Of a stretch of DNA of 35,267 bases, positions 1 through 8,917 are shown piece after piece; positions within the stretch are counted from its first letter, which is position 1; each line of letters begins with the position of its first letter. The DNA is taken from assembly GCA_003023275.1 (NCBI GenBank), contig PXTX01000006.1, positions 1 to 35,267 of the forward strand, in the 5' to 3' direction. The translations under genes and the position numbers were made by a program. The stretch is from Bacteroidetes bacterium SW_4_67_19 (GTDB lineage: Bacteria > Bacteroidota > Rhodothermia > Rhodothermales > Salinibacteraceae). Below the pieces are notes generated by a model that saw only the letters and a list, made by a program, of their open reading frames with translations, searched no databases and was not told the origin of the DNA.

Positions 1-2035
1 CCCAGGTGACGCGCCCGGAGATATCGGTCCAGGTGGCGCTGGTCGGGTCGCCCTCCCCGTCGTAGTCGGTGGAGTACTTGAGCCGCAGGTCGGTGTCTTC
101 GCTGCCGTAGCGCTTGACGTTGGCGAAGGTGAGCACCTCGTTCTCGAAGTCGTCCAGCGCCAGCACCTCGTCGGTGATGAGCCAGTCGTTGGCCGCCTCA
201 TCGGCGTCGAACTGATTGATATACGCATAGCCGTTCTCTTCGAAGCTCCGGTGCACCCAGTTCGAGTCGCTGCTCACGCTGTACTGCGAGAAGGCCCCGA
301 GGTCCGCCCCGTCTTGGAAGTCCTCTGCCAGAATGACCTGCGCGTCGCCGCCCCCGCCGTCGGTCTCTTCGAGATCGCCCTCGTCGAGGCCCGTGAGCTG
401 GTAGCCCTGGTCGACGCTCGGATCGTCGGAACCGCTGAACTGGCCGAGCACGCCCTGAAAGATAACTTCGCCGTCGGGGATGGGCTGGTCGATGTAGTAG
501 GACCCCTCGGGGACGCGAAACGGAACGCCCTCCTCGCCTCCGCCGCCGCTGCCGTCGGTGATCGTGTAGTTGCCGAAGCCGTCGCCCCCGTCGGAGGCAA
601 AGGTGCCGTCGCTGTTGGCGAACGTGAATCCTTCGACGCGCACCACTTCGGCCTCGTACTCCTCGCCGCCGTCGGCGATTTCGGAGAGCGTCAGCGTCGG
701 CGGGCTTTCCGGGAGCGGGTGGCCGCTGGAGAGCACCTCGTAGCTCGCCAGATCGTCCTGGTCGAACTGCGCCAGGCCGTTGAAGAACGTCACCGTGCCG
801 GTGGCGCGGAGGCTGTCGCCCTTCGTGACGGCGCCGGTAAAGTCGCTGCCCTGCCGGCTGATCTTCACGCCGGCCGTTTCGTCCTGGAGATAGGCGCCCG
901 CCTCCGCCACGCGCGTGACCAGCCCCTCCACGGTCACCTCGGTGCCGTTCATCTCACGCGCCTCGGCGATGGAGACGACGTTCGGGCCGTTGCCCCCTCC
1001 GTCGCCGGCCTCGCCGATGTCCCCGGCGCGCAGGCCGAGAAACTGGAAGCTGCCCCCGAACACGTCCACCACGCCGGTGTAGGTGGTCTCGCCGTCGGGG
1101 ATCGTCTGGCCGACCAGCCCCGACCCGTCCGGCACGAACATCGTGATGCTCTCGCCGGAGGCGTTGCTGAGGGTGTATCCGGTGCCGGCCTGGAAGCTGC
1201 CGCTGGCGTCGATGGTGAGACCCGCGACGCTGACCAGCTCCGCCTCATACTCCTCGCCCACGTCGGCCAGCGCGATTTCCTGCGGCGCCGGCAGCTCGGC
1301 CTCCTGCGCCAGCACCGTGTAGCTGCCGCCCACGTCCTGCAGCTGGTAGAGGCCCTCGTACTCGCCGGTGCTGCCGGTGAGGCGCAGCTGCGTGCCCACG
1401 CCGAGGTCCCCGCTCGTCACCGCGCTACCGAGCGGGCCTTCACCGAAGTGAACCACGTAGAGCGCAGCCCCCGAGCCGTCCTGAAAGTAAAAGCCGATGT
1501 CGTCGGAGCGCGTGATCGTGCCTTCGATGGTGACGGTCGTCCCGGTCGGCTTCTGGCGCGCCTCGGCGATGGGCGTCGCGCCGATGTTGATCGCAAACTC
1601 GTCGGTCTCCCCGATCTCCACGGGCGCTTCCGACTGCGCATTCTGCAACGCAAAGTAGGCGTCGAGCGGGCCGCCGGAGAGGTCCGCCTTCGAGACGTCG
1701 AACGTGACCGACTGCGTGGCGCCGCTCTCAGCGGAAGACGGAAAGGTGACGCTCTTCGTCTCTCCCCCGCCGATGGCCGAGTCCGGCGCGCTGCTGGCCT
1801 GCGCGGCGAAGAGCACCTCCACGCTCACCTCGCTGCCCTGCGGGTTTTGCAGCGTGATCGGCACCGACACGAGGCTGTCGGAAGGGGTGGCGGACTTGCC
1901 GGCAGAAGCGAACTGCACGGTCGCGCTGCTTGCTTCGAGGTCATCCCCGCCGCCGCTGTCGCAGCCGACGAGGCCGCCCCCCAGCACGGCGGTGACCAAA
2001 AACAGAAGGAGGAAGCGTGACGAAAGACGAGGCAT
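1..2035 (-). CDS. Exported lipoprotein with repeated OB-like domains and a choice-of-anchor J-like end (partial)
   Basis: The gene starts at 2035 and runs off the left edge; 678 codons are visible without a stop. The start MPRLSSRF is followed by a hydrophobic stretch and the lipobox LVGC (Cys25), so it should be a lipoprotein. After a spacer of about 120 residues, two similar blocks follow (about residues 150-345 and 355-550). Each opens with a SIAEAR/PIAEAR-type strand and a TVTIEGTITR or EVTVEGLVTR motif and ends with a VxQFxGL-type strand. These resemble the OB-like DUF5689/YhcR-type domains of Bacteroidota exported proteins, so this is an internal duplication. From about residue 563 the sequence AEDFQDG...SVSSDSNWVHRSF...DWLITDEVLAL looks like a choice-of-anchor J domain. 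It lies 93 bases downstream of the TonB receptor on the same strand, probably one operon. Substrate unknown. Confidence 0.85.
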   Translation of the reverse strand, partial: MPRLSSRFLLLFLVTAVLGGGLVGCDSGGGDDLEASSATVQFASAGKSATPSDSLVSVPITLQNPQGSEVSVEVLFAAQASSAPDSAIGGGETKSVTFPSSAESGATQSVTFDVSKADLSGGPLDAYFALQNAQSEAPVEIGETDEFAINIGATPIAEARQKPTGTTVTIEGTITRSDDIGFYFQDGSGAALYVVHFGEGPLGSAVTSGDLGVGTQLRLTGSTGEYEGLYQLQDVGGSYTVLAQEAELPAPQEIALADVGEEYEAELVSVAGLTIDASGSFQAGTGYTLSNASGESITMFVPDGSGLVGQTIPDGETTYTGVVDVFGGSFQFLGLRAGDIGEAGDGGGNGPNVVSIAEAREMNGTEVTVEGLVTRVAEAGAYLQDETAGVKISRQGSDFTGAVTKGDSLRATGTVTFFNGLAQFDQDDLASYEVLSSGHPLPESPPTLTLSEIADGGEEYEAEVVRVEGFTFANSDGTFASDGGDGFGNYTITDGSGGGGEEGVPFRVPEGSYYIDQPIPDGEVIFQGVLGQFSGSDDPSVDQGYQLTGLDEGDLEETDGGGGDAQVILAEDFQDGADLGAFSQYSVSSDSNWVHRSFEENGYAYINQFDADEAANDWLITDEVLALDDFENEVLTFANVKRYGSEDTDLRLKYSTDYDGEGDPTSATWTDISGRVTW

Positions 2036-2128
2036 GAGGCAGAAGGGGGGAAGGTTGAAAGTGGAAGGGGAGGAAAAGGCGCGCGCCTCTCCTGAACGCT
2101 TCGCCAGACCGCCTCGCAGGCCTTCAAC

Positions 2129-5100
2129 TCAGAACGTGTACTTCACGCCGAACTGGAGGCGCCAGCGCGAGAGGAAGGACGTGCCGAACTCCTCGTCGGC
2201 CAGCGCCGGCTCCAGGTCGAACTCGTCGCTGACGCTGATGACGGGCTTGCCCACGTCGTCTTCGGTAACGATGCGCCCGCTCACGCGGCTGCCCACGTCG
2301 CTTTCGGTGATGTAGCGGTTGAACGTCCAGGCGCTTTTCTCGCCAAAGCTGCTTTCGCGAATGCGGCCCCACTCGCTGTCGAGCAGGTTGAGTGCGTTTT
2401 CGAGATTGGCCGTCAGCTTGATGTCCTGTCCCTCGAAGGTGGCGATCTGCTGCGACAGTTGCAGGTCGATCAGGTGCGTCCAGGGGTCGCGGGCGGTGTT
2501 GCGATCAATGATGCTGCCGCGCGCTTCATTGAGCGCTTCGTGCCCCTCGATGAAGGCGTCCAGCAGATTCCAGTTGTCAGGATTGCTCATAAAGACGTCG
2601 TCTTCCTCGGCCGGGACGTAGACCAGGTCGTTGCTGGTGGCGTCGGCATTGGGGTCGCCGAAGTACGTCCAGCTGAAAGGCGAGCCGGAAGTGCCCTCGT
2701 AGACGAGGCCGAGCGTCGTGGTAAAGCGGTCGCCCCCGTCGAAGAGCGTGCCCCAGTCGAAGCGGTAGGTCAGTTGGCCGAGGAAGCGGTGGGGCGTCTG
2801 GTAGGCCGAGGTGGCCAACTGCGGGTTGTTGGGATCGACCGACGGCAAGTAGCGCCACTGCGAAACCGCCTGGTCGGAGGTGCCGGGATTGATGTTCTTC
2901 GCCTGGGTGTACGTGTAGGACACCGACCCGCTCAAGCCCCGCGCCTGGCGGCGCTGGAGCCGGACGGTCCCGCTGTATTCGTAGCCCTGGTCGGTGTTTT
3001 CCAGCAAGAGCACGTTCGTGAAGCCCTCGTTCTGGTAGGCCGTGCTTCTGCCGAAGGACGTGAACGTGCCCGGGTCGCCGTAGATGGGCCGCCCGTACTT
3101 GGAGACGCCCGTCTGCTCGAGGTTGATATTGCGGTACTGGATGCCGTTGAGCGTGCTCGAATAGATCCCCTCCAGCGTCAGTGCGAAGCCGGCGGGCAGC
3201 TCGTGATCGAGGGCCAGGTTCGTGCGTAGCGTCTGCGGGTACTCGAATTCCTCGGACGTGAGGTTGACCTCCGTAGCTCCCTGGGCGCTCAGGCGCGGGT
3301 CCTCGCCGGGCCGCGGCTGTTCGCCGGGGGCCGGGGAGAAAAACTGCTCGTCCGAGTCGAAGTCGTCGGCGGGGTTAAAGCTGGCGCTCACCCGGCTGAT
3401 GTTGGCGCCGGTGGTGGTGTACTGGTTGGAGATCCAGACGTAGGGCGGCGGGCCGGAGAATATCCCCACGCCGCCGCGCACCTGCGTAATCTCGTCTTCG
3501 CCGAAGTTGAAGTTGAAGCCCAGGCGCGGCTGCCACAGCAGGTTGCCGCTGGCCACGTCGGTGGTGCTGCGCCCGAAGGCGTCCTCGACGGCCGGGTTTT
3601 CCAGCGGCTCCTGTGGCAGAAACGGCGCATCCACGCGCAGCCCGCCGGTCAGCGTCAGGCGCTCGGTGGCCTCCCACTCGTCCTGCGCGTAGAGGCCCAG
3701 CTGGTAGGCCGTGAACTCCGCCGCCGGGCGCTCGCTGTCGGCCTGGTCGGTCGCGTAGCTGAGGTTGTACTCCGAAGGCTGGCCCAGCCGAAAGGCTTCG
3801 ATCCCGCTGACGGTGCTGTCCCCGCGCGTGAAGGGGCGGAAGGTGTACGTCCCGAAGAAGTCGCGGATAAACAGGTTGTTGAAGTGAAAGATGCGGTTGC
3901 TCGTGCCAAACGTGAAGGTGTGCGCTCCGCGCGTGTAGGTCAGGTTGTCGGTGATCTCGAAGATGTCCTGATTGAGCCGGTTGGCCTGGCTGTAACGCTC
4001 CACGCCGAGGGTCACGTCCTCATTGCAGTTAGCATCGAGGCAAATGGTGGAGGCGGGAAAGGCGTCGCCCTGCGGGTTGCGATTGTTGCGGACGCGCGTG
4101 TAGACGAGCCGCGCCTCGTTGTAGAGGCTCGGGCCGAGAGTGCTTTTGAGCCGCGCGACCGTCGAGTTCTGCGTGCTCTCGTTGACGAAGCGCCGGCCGG
4201 AAAGGGAAAACCCGCCGCTGCTGCGCGAAATGCCGTCGCCGCTCTCGGCGTAAACGTAGTTGTGGCGCAGCGAGAGGCGGTGACGGTCGTTGATGTTCCA
4301 GCTGAGCTTTCCGAACAGCTTGCGGTTGTCGATGCGCAGCGTGAGCGGAGAAAATGAGCCGGGGTCGTACTGGTACTGGTTCTGCGCGACCCCCCGGATG
4401 TCTTCCAGCTGGGCGGGGTCCACCTCGAAGGCGTCGTCCTGCGCGAGGTCCAGCCCCACCTGCGTGGTCTGCGGCCGGCCCTCGCGCTTTAGCTCGCCGC
4501 CGACGAAGAAAAAGACGTTATCTTCGATGATGGGCCCGCCGAGCGTGCCGGTGTAGAAGTATTCCCCGAAGTTGCCCGTGTACGGGTCGTTCGGCAGATC
4601 GCCGACCAGCCCGTCGCCGCGCCCCAGGAAGTTCAGCGACCCTTCCCAGTTGTTCGTGCCGCTTTTGGTGATGGCGTTGATGGTGCCCCCCGTAAAGCCG
4701 GCGGAGCGCACGTCGTAGGGCGCCACCTCGATGTTGAACTCCTTGATGACCGACAGCGAGATCGGTTGCGAGCCGGCCTGCCCGCCCGGCGCGCCCGTGT
4801 CCGAGAGACCGAACACGTCGTTGAGCGTGGCCCCGTCGACCTGAATGGAGTTGTAGCGGTTGCTGCGCCCGGCCAGCGCGCCGTTGCCGTTCGAGAACGG
4901 CGAGAGGCGCAGGAAGTCCTGGACGCTGCGGCTGATGGTGGGAAGCGCTTCGATCTCGGCCTGCGAGACGTTGGTGGCCGTTCCCATCTGGTTCTGGTCG
5001 ATCAGGCGGTCGGTCTCGCCGATGACCTCCACAGCCTCCAGCTCCTCGGTGGCCTGCTGCAGCTCGAAGCTGATGGTGCGCGTCTGGTCGAGCTGGAGGT

Positions 5101-5407
5101 TGACCCCGGTTTCGCGCACGCTCTGGTAGCCCACAAACGACGCTTCGATGGTGTAGGGGCCGCCCACGCGCAGGCCCTGCAGGTAGTAGCGCCCCTCTTC
5201 GTTGGTGGTGGCGCCGTAGCGCGTACCCGTCGGCTGGTGAATGGCCAGAATGTTGGCGCCGGGCAGCGGGTCCCCCTCGGGACTGTTCACGGCGCCCTCG
5301 ATGGCGGCGGTGGTGTTTTGCGCGCGGGCGTCGCCGGGCGCCCCCAGCGCGACCAGTGAAAGGAGCAAGCCAACAAGAACGGCCGACTTGAGAAGCAAGG
5401 ACTTCAT
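2129..5407 (-). CDS. TonB-dependent outer-membrane receptor, Oar-like
   Basis: The 1092-residue product begins with a signal peptide (MKSLLLKS..., cleavage probably near residue 29 after DARA). A carboxypeptidase-regulatory-like beta-sandwich follows (about 33-115; GDPLPGANILAI, NEEGRYYLQGL, VGYQS), then a plug domain (about 130-245; IQVDGATLNDVFGLSD, FTGGTINAITKSGTN) and a long beta-barrel ending in the aromatic terminus VKYTF expected for BamA-dependent insertion. This architecture is that of Oar/OmpA-like TonB receptors of Bacteroidota, which import large ligands using TonB/ExbBD energy. A Cys pair (ICLDANC) lies in an extracellular-type loop region. No SusD partner is adjacent, so a SusCD glycan role is not supported. 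The start at 5407 is fixed by the signal peptide; its leader has no Shine-Dalgarno. The ligand cannot be read from the sequence. Confidence 0.95.
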   Translation of the reverse strand: MKSLLLKSAVLVGLLLSLVALGAPGDARAQNTTAAIEGAVNSPEGDPLPGANILAIHQPTGTRYGATTNEEGRYYLQGLRVGGPYTIEASFVGYQSVRETGVNLQLDQTRTISFELQQATEELEAVEVIGETDRLIDQNQMGTATNVSQAEIEALPTISRSVQDFLRLSPFSNGNGALAGRSNRYNSIQVDGATLNDVFGLSDTGAPGGQAGSQPISLSVIKEFNIEVAPYDVRSAGFTGGTINAITKSGTNNWEGSLNFLGRGDGLVGDLPNDPYTGNFGEYFYTGTLGGPIIEDNVFFFVGGELKREGRPQTTQVGLDLAQDDAFEVDPAQLEDIRGVAQNQYQYDPGSFSPLTLRIDNRKLFGKLSWNINDRHRLSLRHNYVYAESGDGISRSSGGFSLSGRRFVNESTQNSTVARLKSTLGPSLYNEARLVYTRVRNNRNPQGDAFPASTICLDANCNEDVTLGVERYSQANRLNQDIFEITDNLTYTRGAHTFTFGTSNRIFHFNNLFIRDFFGTYTFRPFTRGDSTVSGIEAFRLGQPSEYNLSYATDQADSERPAAEFTAYQLGLYAQDEWEATERLTLTGGLRVDAPFLPQEPLENPAVEDAFGRSTTDVASGNLLWQPRLGFNFNFGEDEITQVRGGVGIFSGPPPYVWISNQYTTTGANISRVSASFNPADDFDSDEQFFSPAPGEQPRPGEDPRLSAQGATEVNLTSEEFEYPQTLRTNLALDHELPAGFALTLEGIYSSTLNGIQYRNINLEQTGVSKYGRPIYGDPGTFTSFGRSTAYQNEGFTNVLLLENTDQGYEYSGTVRLQRRQARGLSGSVSYTYTQAKNINPGTSDQAVSQWRYLPSVDPNNPQLATSAYQTPHRFLGQLTYRFDWGTLFDGGDRFTTTLGLVYEGTSGSPFSWTYFGDPNADATSNDLVYVPAEEDDVFMSNPDNWNLLDAFIEGHEALNEARGSIIDRNTARDPWTHLIDLQLSQQIATFEGQDIKLTANLENALNLLDSEWGRIRESSFGEKSAWTFNRYITESDVGSRVSGRIVTEDDVGKPVISVSDEFDLEPALADEEFGTSFLSRWRLQFGVKYTF

Positions 5408-5612
5408 AGGAGAGAGAAGCGTCGGTTACGATAAAAGAGCAGAGGCGGCGCGCCGCGCCGGGCCTGAAAGGTGCTACCATCGTAAAAAACGCAGCCCAGT
5501 GATGCACCCCTCAGTCGCAAAGATTTGGTGCAATAATTTTTTCATAATCGGGCCATTGCGTCGCGGCTTTGCGCGTGTTGCGTAGAATGTGACACGTGCA
5601 ACGCGACCCGCC

Positions 5613-6884
5613 CTACCGCACGCGCGCCATGCTGTCGCCGGAAGCCGCCTCCTCGGCCTCCTCCAGCACACGCAGGGCGTTGCCACCGAGCAGGTTGTAG
5701 ATTTCTTCTTTCGAATACCCACGCCTCAGAAGACCGTGCGCGAGCCACGGCAGGCGTGTGGCGTCGCCGAGGCCCTGCGGCAGGCGCGGCACGCCGTCGA
5801 AGTCCGACCCGAGGCCCACGTGTTCCACGCCGGCCACCTGCGCGGCGTGGTCGATGTGGTCGAGCACGTCGTCGAGCGCGGCCGGGCCGCCGCCGGCCTG
5901 TTGCACGTAGCGGTCGTAGAAGTTAATCATCACCAGCCCGCCGTTCTCGGCCAGCGCGCGCAGCATGGCGTCGGTCGCGTTTCGCTCGTTAGGCGTGAGC
6001 GCGCGCACAGAAGAATGGGACAAAATCACCGGCGCGCGGCTCACCCGTAGCACGTCGTAAAAGGTCGAATCGCTCACGTGCGAGAGGTCCGCCAGCACGC
6101 CCGCGTCGTTCATCGCGCGCACGAGCTGCTCGCCTTTTTCCGAGAGGCCGCCGTGGCGCGGCCCATCGCCGGCGGCGTCGGCCCAGGAGTGCGTGCCGAT
6201 GTGCGTGAGCGTGACGTAGCGCACGCCCCGCCGGGCGTAGGCGCGCAGCGTGTCGCGGCTGGCGGCGAGGGCGTGCCCCCCTTCCAGCCCCAGCAGGACG
6301 GCCCGCTTGCCGTCGCGCGCGAGATGGCGCACCTCCTCGGCGGTGGTGGCGAGCGCGGCGCGGTCGGAATACGTCTCGATCTGGCGCTTCGTCACGCGGA
6401 TGAGGCGACGCGCGCGGACGCCGGCGCGACGGCCCTCGCCGAGGTACGAAGGCACGTAGATCGAGAAAAAGACCGCGTCGAGGCCGCCTTCTTTCATGCG
6501 CGGCAGGTCGAGATGCGCCTCGGCGGGCGTGTGCCGTCGGCCGATGTCGTAGCCCTCCTCGGCCATGAGGGTGGGCGTGTCGGCGTGCCCGTCGAAGACG
6601 ATGGCGCGGTAGTGCACGCGCAGGGCCTTCTGCCAGAGCGAGTCCTGCTGCACGAGCGCGCGCCGCTTCTCGGGGGGAAGCGCCACGGCCCCGCTGTCGA
6701 GCATGGCCGCCGCGGGCGGGGGCGCGCGGTGCGCCGTGTCGGGCGTGTCGACTGGGGCGGTCGCCGTCGCGCCGGAGGCGGTCGGGGGCCCGCTGGCCCC
6801 GTCCCGGCAGCCGGCCAGCACCAGCAGCGCAAGGCCGGCGAAGGCGAGGCCCGCAAGCGTAGCAGAGACCGAGCGAGCGAGCAA
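5613..6884 (-). CDS. Membrane dipeptidase (peptidase family M19), lipoprotein
   Basis: The 423-residue protein has a lipoprotein signal (hydrophobic 8-24, lipobox LAGC with Cys26), a Ala/Pro/Thr-rich linker to about residue 60, then a complete M19 renal-dipeptidase TIM barrel. Visible zinc-site motifs are FDGHADTP (His100, Asp102), LGLEGGHAL (bridging Glu201), ADLSHVSD and ILSHSSVRAL (the two distal His), followed by HVGLGSDFDG and the C-terminal NLLGGNALRVLEE helix. M19 enzymes hydrolyse dipeptides, including those with a C-terminal D-residue. A lipoprotein form would work in the periplasm or at the outer membrane, possibly on scavenged or peptidoglycan-derived dipeptides (inference). All metal ligands are present, so it should be active. 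It lies downstream of rpoN on the same strand with a 141-base gap that includes a short C/A-rich repeat. Confidence 0.93.
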   Translation of the reverse strand: MLARSVSATLAGLAFAGLALLVLAGCRDGASGPPTASGATATAPVDTPDTAHRAPPPAAAMLDSGAVALPPEKRRALVQQDSLWQKALRVHYRAIVFDGHADTPTLMAEEGYDIGRRHTPAEAHLDLPRMKEGGLDAVFFSIYVPSYLGEGRRAGVRARRLIRVTKRQIETYSDRAALATTAEEVRHLARDGKRAVLLGLEGGHALAASRDTLRAYARRGVRYVTLTHIGTHSWADAAGDGPRHGGLSEKGEQLVRAMNDAGVLADLSHVSDSTFYDVLRVSRAPVILSHSSVRALTPNERNATDAMLRALAENGGLVMINFYDRYVQQAGGGPAALDDVLDHIDHAAQVAGVEHVGLGSDFDGVPRLPQGLGDATRLPWLAHGLLRRGYSKEEIYNLLGGNALRVLEEAEEAASGDSMARVR

Positions 6885-7025
6885 GCGTGAACGAACGACA
6901 AGCAGGGGGGCGGAAGCGCGAGGGGAACGAACACTCGCTCAACGCACGCTCCGGGCGCGCCGGTTCCGTGTACTGAAGCGTGGGGGGAACCTTCACCGTT
7001 CAACCTGCCCCCCCCCTCGCGACCT

Positions 7026-8654
7026 TCACTCCTCCTCTTCCACCACGATCTGCTTGCGCAGCCGCGCGACGGGAATCGAAAGCTGCTTGCGGTACTTCGA
7101 GACGGTGCGCCGCGCAATCTTGAAACCGCGCTCCGACAGCGCGTCGGCCAGCTTCGAGTCACTGAGCGGGTTGGTCTTGTCTTCCTCGTCGACGACCTGC
7201 TGGAGGATGGCTTTGACTTCTTTATTGGAAACCTCTTCGCCGCTTTCCGTCTCCAACCCTTCGCTGAAAAAGTACTTCAACTCGTAGACGCCCCACTCGG
7301 TCTGCACGTACTTGCCGTTGACCACCCGGCTGACCGTGGAGATGTCCATCTCGATGATCTCGGCGATGTCTTTGAGAATCATCGGTTTGAGGTGGCCCGG
7401 CCCGTGGCGAAAAAAGTCTTCCTGCTCCTGCACGATGGCGTCCATGACCATCGTCATGGTGTGGCGGCGCTGGTTGATGGAATTGATAAACCAGCGCGCC
7501 GAATCGAACTTGTCCTTGAGGAAGTCGCGCGTCTCCTCGTCGACGCCGTCGTCTCCGCCGGGAGGCCGGCCGGGCTTCTGCTGGTCGTCCGCACCGCCGG
7601 CTGAAGATTCGCCGTTTTGCTGCCCGGCGGCCTGCTTTTGCTTTTTCTGCTCCGCCGAAAGCTCTTCGAGCATCTTGCGGTACTGCTTGGAAATGTGCAG
7701 CTTCGGCGCGTTGCGCCCGTTGAGCAAAATGACGAACTCCCCGTCCACGTAGCGCACCGTGAAGTCGGGCGTGATGTAGTTTTCCTGCGCGCTAAAGGAG
7801 CCTTCGCCGGGCTTGGGGTCGAGGCGCTCTTTGATGAGGTCGAACGCCGCTTTGAGCTCGGTGTCGTCGACGTCGAGACGCTTTTTGAGCTTGCCGAAGT
7901 GCTTCATCGTGAACGCCTCGTAGTGCTCGCGCAGCATCTCGGCGGCGACCGCGCGCCCGGTGGTGTCGTCGGGCAGCTGCTCCAGTTGCAACAGCAGGCA
8001 CTCCCGCAAGTCGCGCGCGGCAATGCCGGTGGGGTCGAGCTGCTGGATCTCCTTCAGCACGGCCTCGACGTCGCTCTCCTCCAGCTCGATGCCCTCGTTG
8101 AAGAGCACGTCGTCGACGATGGACTCGAGCGGGCGGCGCAGGTAGCCGTCCTTGTCGATGGAGCCGATGATCTGGTCGGCGATTAGCTCGTCTTCTTCGC
8201 TGAGCCCCGAAAAGGTGAGCTGGTCGCGCAGGTCTTCGGCGATGGTGGATTCCGCACGCATCGGCCGCTCGCGCTCGTCGTCTTCCGAGCTGCCGCCGCC
8301 CTCGACGTTGGCCTTGTAGCCGTGCAGGTCGTCGCTGGCGTTCAAGAGGTCATCCCAGTCGAACTCGTCCTCGTCGTCGATCTCGACTTCGCTCTCGGCT
8401 TCGGCGTCAAGCTCGCGTTCGCGCTCGTCTTCGAGGCGCTCTTCATCGTCGAGGTCTTCTTCGGTGTCGCTCAGGCTTTCCTCTTCCGCGCGTTCCTCCT
8501 CGCTGAGGCCCTCCTCCAGCAGCGGATTGGACTCCATCTCGTCCTTGATGCGCTGCTCGAGGTCCAGGGTGTTGAGTTGCAGCAGCTTGATGTACTGGAT
8601 CTGCTGCGGGCTGAGCTTCTGCTGAAGCTTTTGCTCTTGTTTGAGGTTGAGCAT
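7026..8654 (-). CDS. rpoN: RNA polymerase sigma-54 factor RpoN
   Basis: Region I (residues 1-50) is the typical Gln/Leu-rich activator-interacting segment, LKQEQKLQQKLSPQQ followed by IQYIKLLQLNTLDLEQRI. A strongly acidic region II (about 50-115) follows. The core-binding region is recognisable (DQLTFSGLSEEDELIADQIIGSIDKDGYL; LDPTGIAARDLRECLLLQL). The DNA-binding part contains MTMVMDAIVQEQEDFF and DISTVSRVVNGKYVQT, and the C-terminal RpoN box reads ARRTVSKYRKQL (about 514-525). It directs transcription from -24/-12 promoters and needs an AAA+ enhancer-binding protein; none is encoded here. At 542 residues it is longer than the E. coli protein (477) because of the acidic region and a Gln/Gly/Pro-rich insert near residues 330-375. 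It is divergent from ruvB. Confidence 0.97.
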   Translation of the reverse strand: MLNLKQEQKLQQKLSPQQIQYIKLLQLNTLDLEQRIKDEMESNPLLEEGLSEEERAEEESLSDTEEDLDDEERLEDERERELDAEAESEVEIDDEDEFDWDDLLNASDDLHGYKANVEGGGSSEDDERERPMRAESTIAEDLRDQLTFSGLSEEDELIADQIIGSIDKDGYLRRPLESIVDDVLFNEGIELEESDVEAVLKEIQQLDPTGIAARDLRECLLLQLEQLPDDTTGRAVAAEMLREHYEAFTMKHFGKLKKRLDVDDTELKAAFDLIKERLDPKPGEGSFSAQENYITPDFTVRYVDGEFVILLNGRNAPKLHISKQYRKMLEELSAEQKKQKQAAGQQNGESSAGGADDQQKPGRPPGGDDGVDEETRDFLKDKFDSARWFINSINQRRHTMTMVMDAIVQEQEDFFRHGPGHLKPMILKDIAEIIEMDISTVSRVVNGKYVQTEWGVYELKYFFSEGLETESGEEVSNKEVKAILQQVVDEEDKTNPLSDSKLADALSERGFKIARRTVSKYRKQLSIPVARLRKQIVVEEEE

Positions 8655-8795
8655 GGGATACGCGGGCGAAAGGGCGAAAGGCTACGGGAACAACGGCGCT
8701 CGCGGGGCGCGCGCTCCGGAAGGCGGGAGGGAAAAACCGCCCGTCGGCCTTTTTGAACCCGTCGCCGGCCCGCTTGTTTATTAAAAATCACTGTT

Positions 8796-8810
8796 TGGCA
8801 GGCATCTTGC
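8796..8810 (+). promoter_or_regulatory. Candidate sigma-54 (-24/-12) promoter upstream of ruvB
   Basis: TGGCA at 8796-8800 and TTGC at 8807-8810 are separated by exactly six bases, the spacing of the sigma-54 consensus TGGCACG-N4-TTGCW. The invariant GG and GC are present. Mismatches are G for C at the sixth position and G for W after TTGC. Predicted transcription would start near 8822, giving ruvB a leader of about 95 bases. An A/T-rich stretch (8773-8790) lies just upstream. The gap also drives rpoN in the other direction. The match could be chance, and no enhancer-binding site was identified. Confidence 0.4.
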
Positions 8811-8917
8811 GTACAGCGTCGCAATGCGTTTTGCCCGGCGTGTAGCGGGCACAATGCCCCGCCGTCGCCGTACGCTCTGCGGCAACCCACGAACCCCTCC
8901 CCCCACCCCGCATCCGC

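Noticed and set aside
251-2020. Plus-strand open frame of 589 codons
   Set aside because: Antisense shadow of the lipoprotein gene; low-complexity Ala/Arg/Val-rich, whereas the minus strand has a lipobox and domains.
5520-5555. Sigma-54 or Bacteroidota (TAnnTTTG) promoter before the TonB receptor
   Set aside because: TTGCACCAAATCTTTGC has the wrong spacing and lacks the GG for sigma-54, and only a partial match to TAnnTTTG.
5474-5722. Minus-strand frame ending in MKKLLHQIFATEG in the gap before the TonB receptor
   Set aside because: A/T-rich promoter-type DNA; mostly overlaps the M19 gene end in another frame and no protein features are seen.
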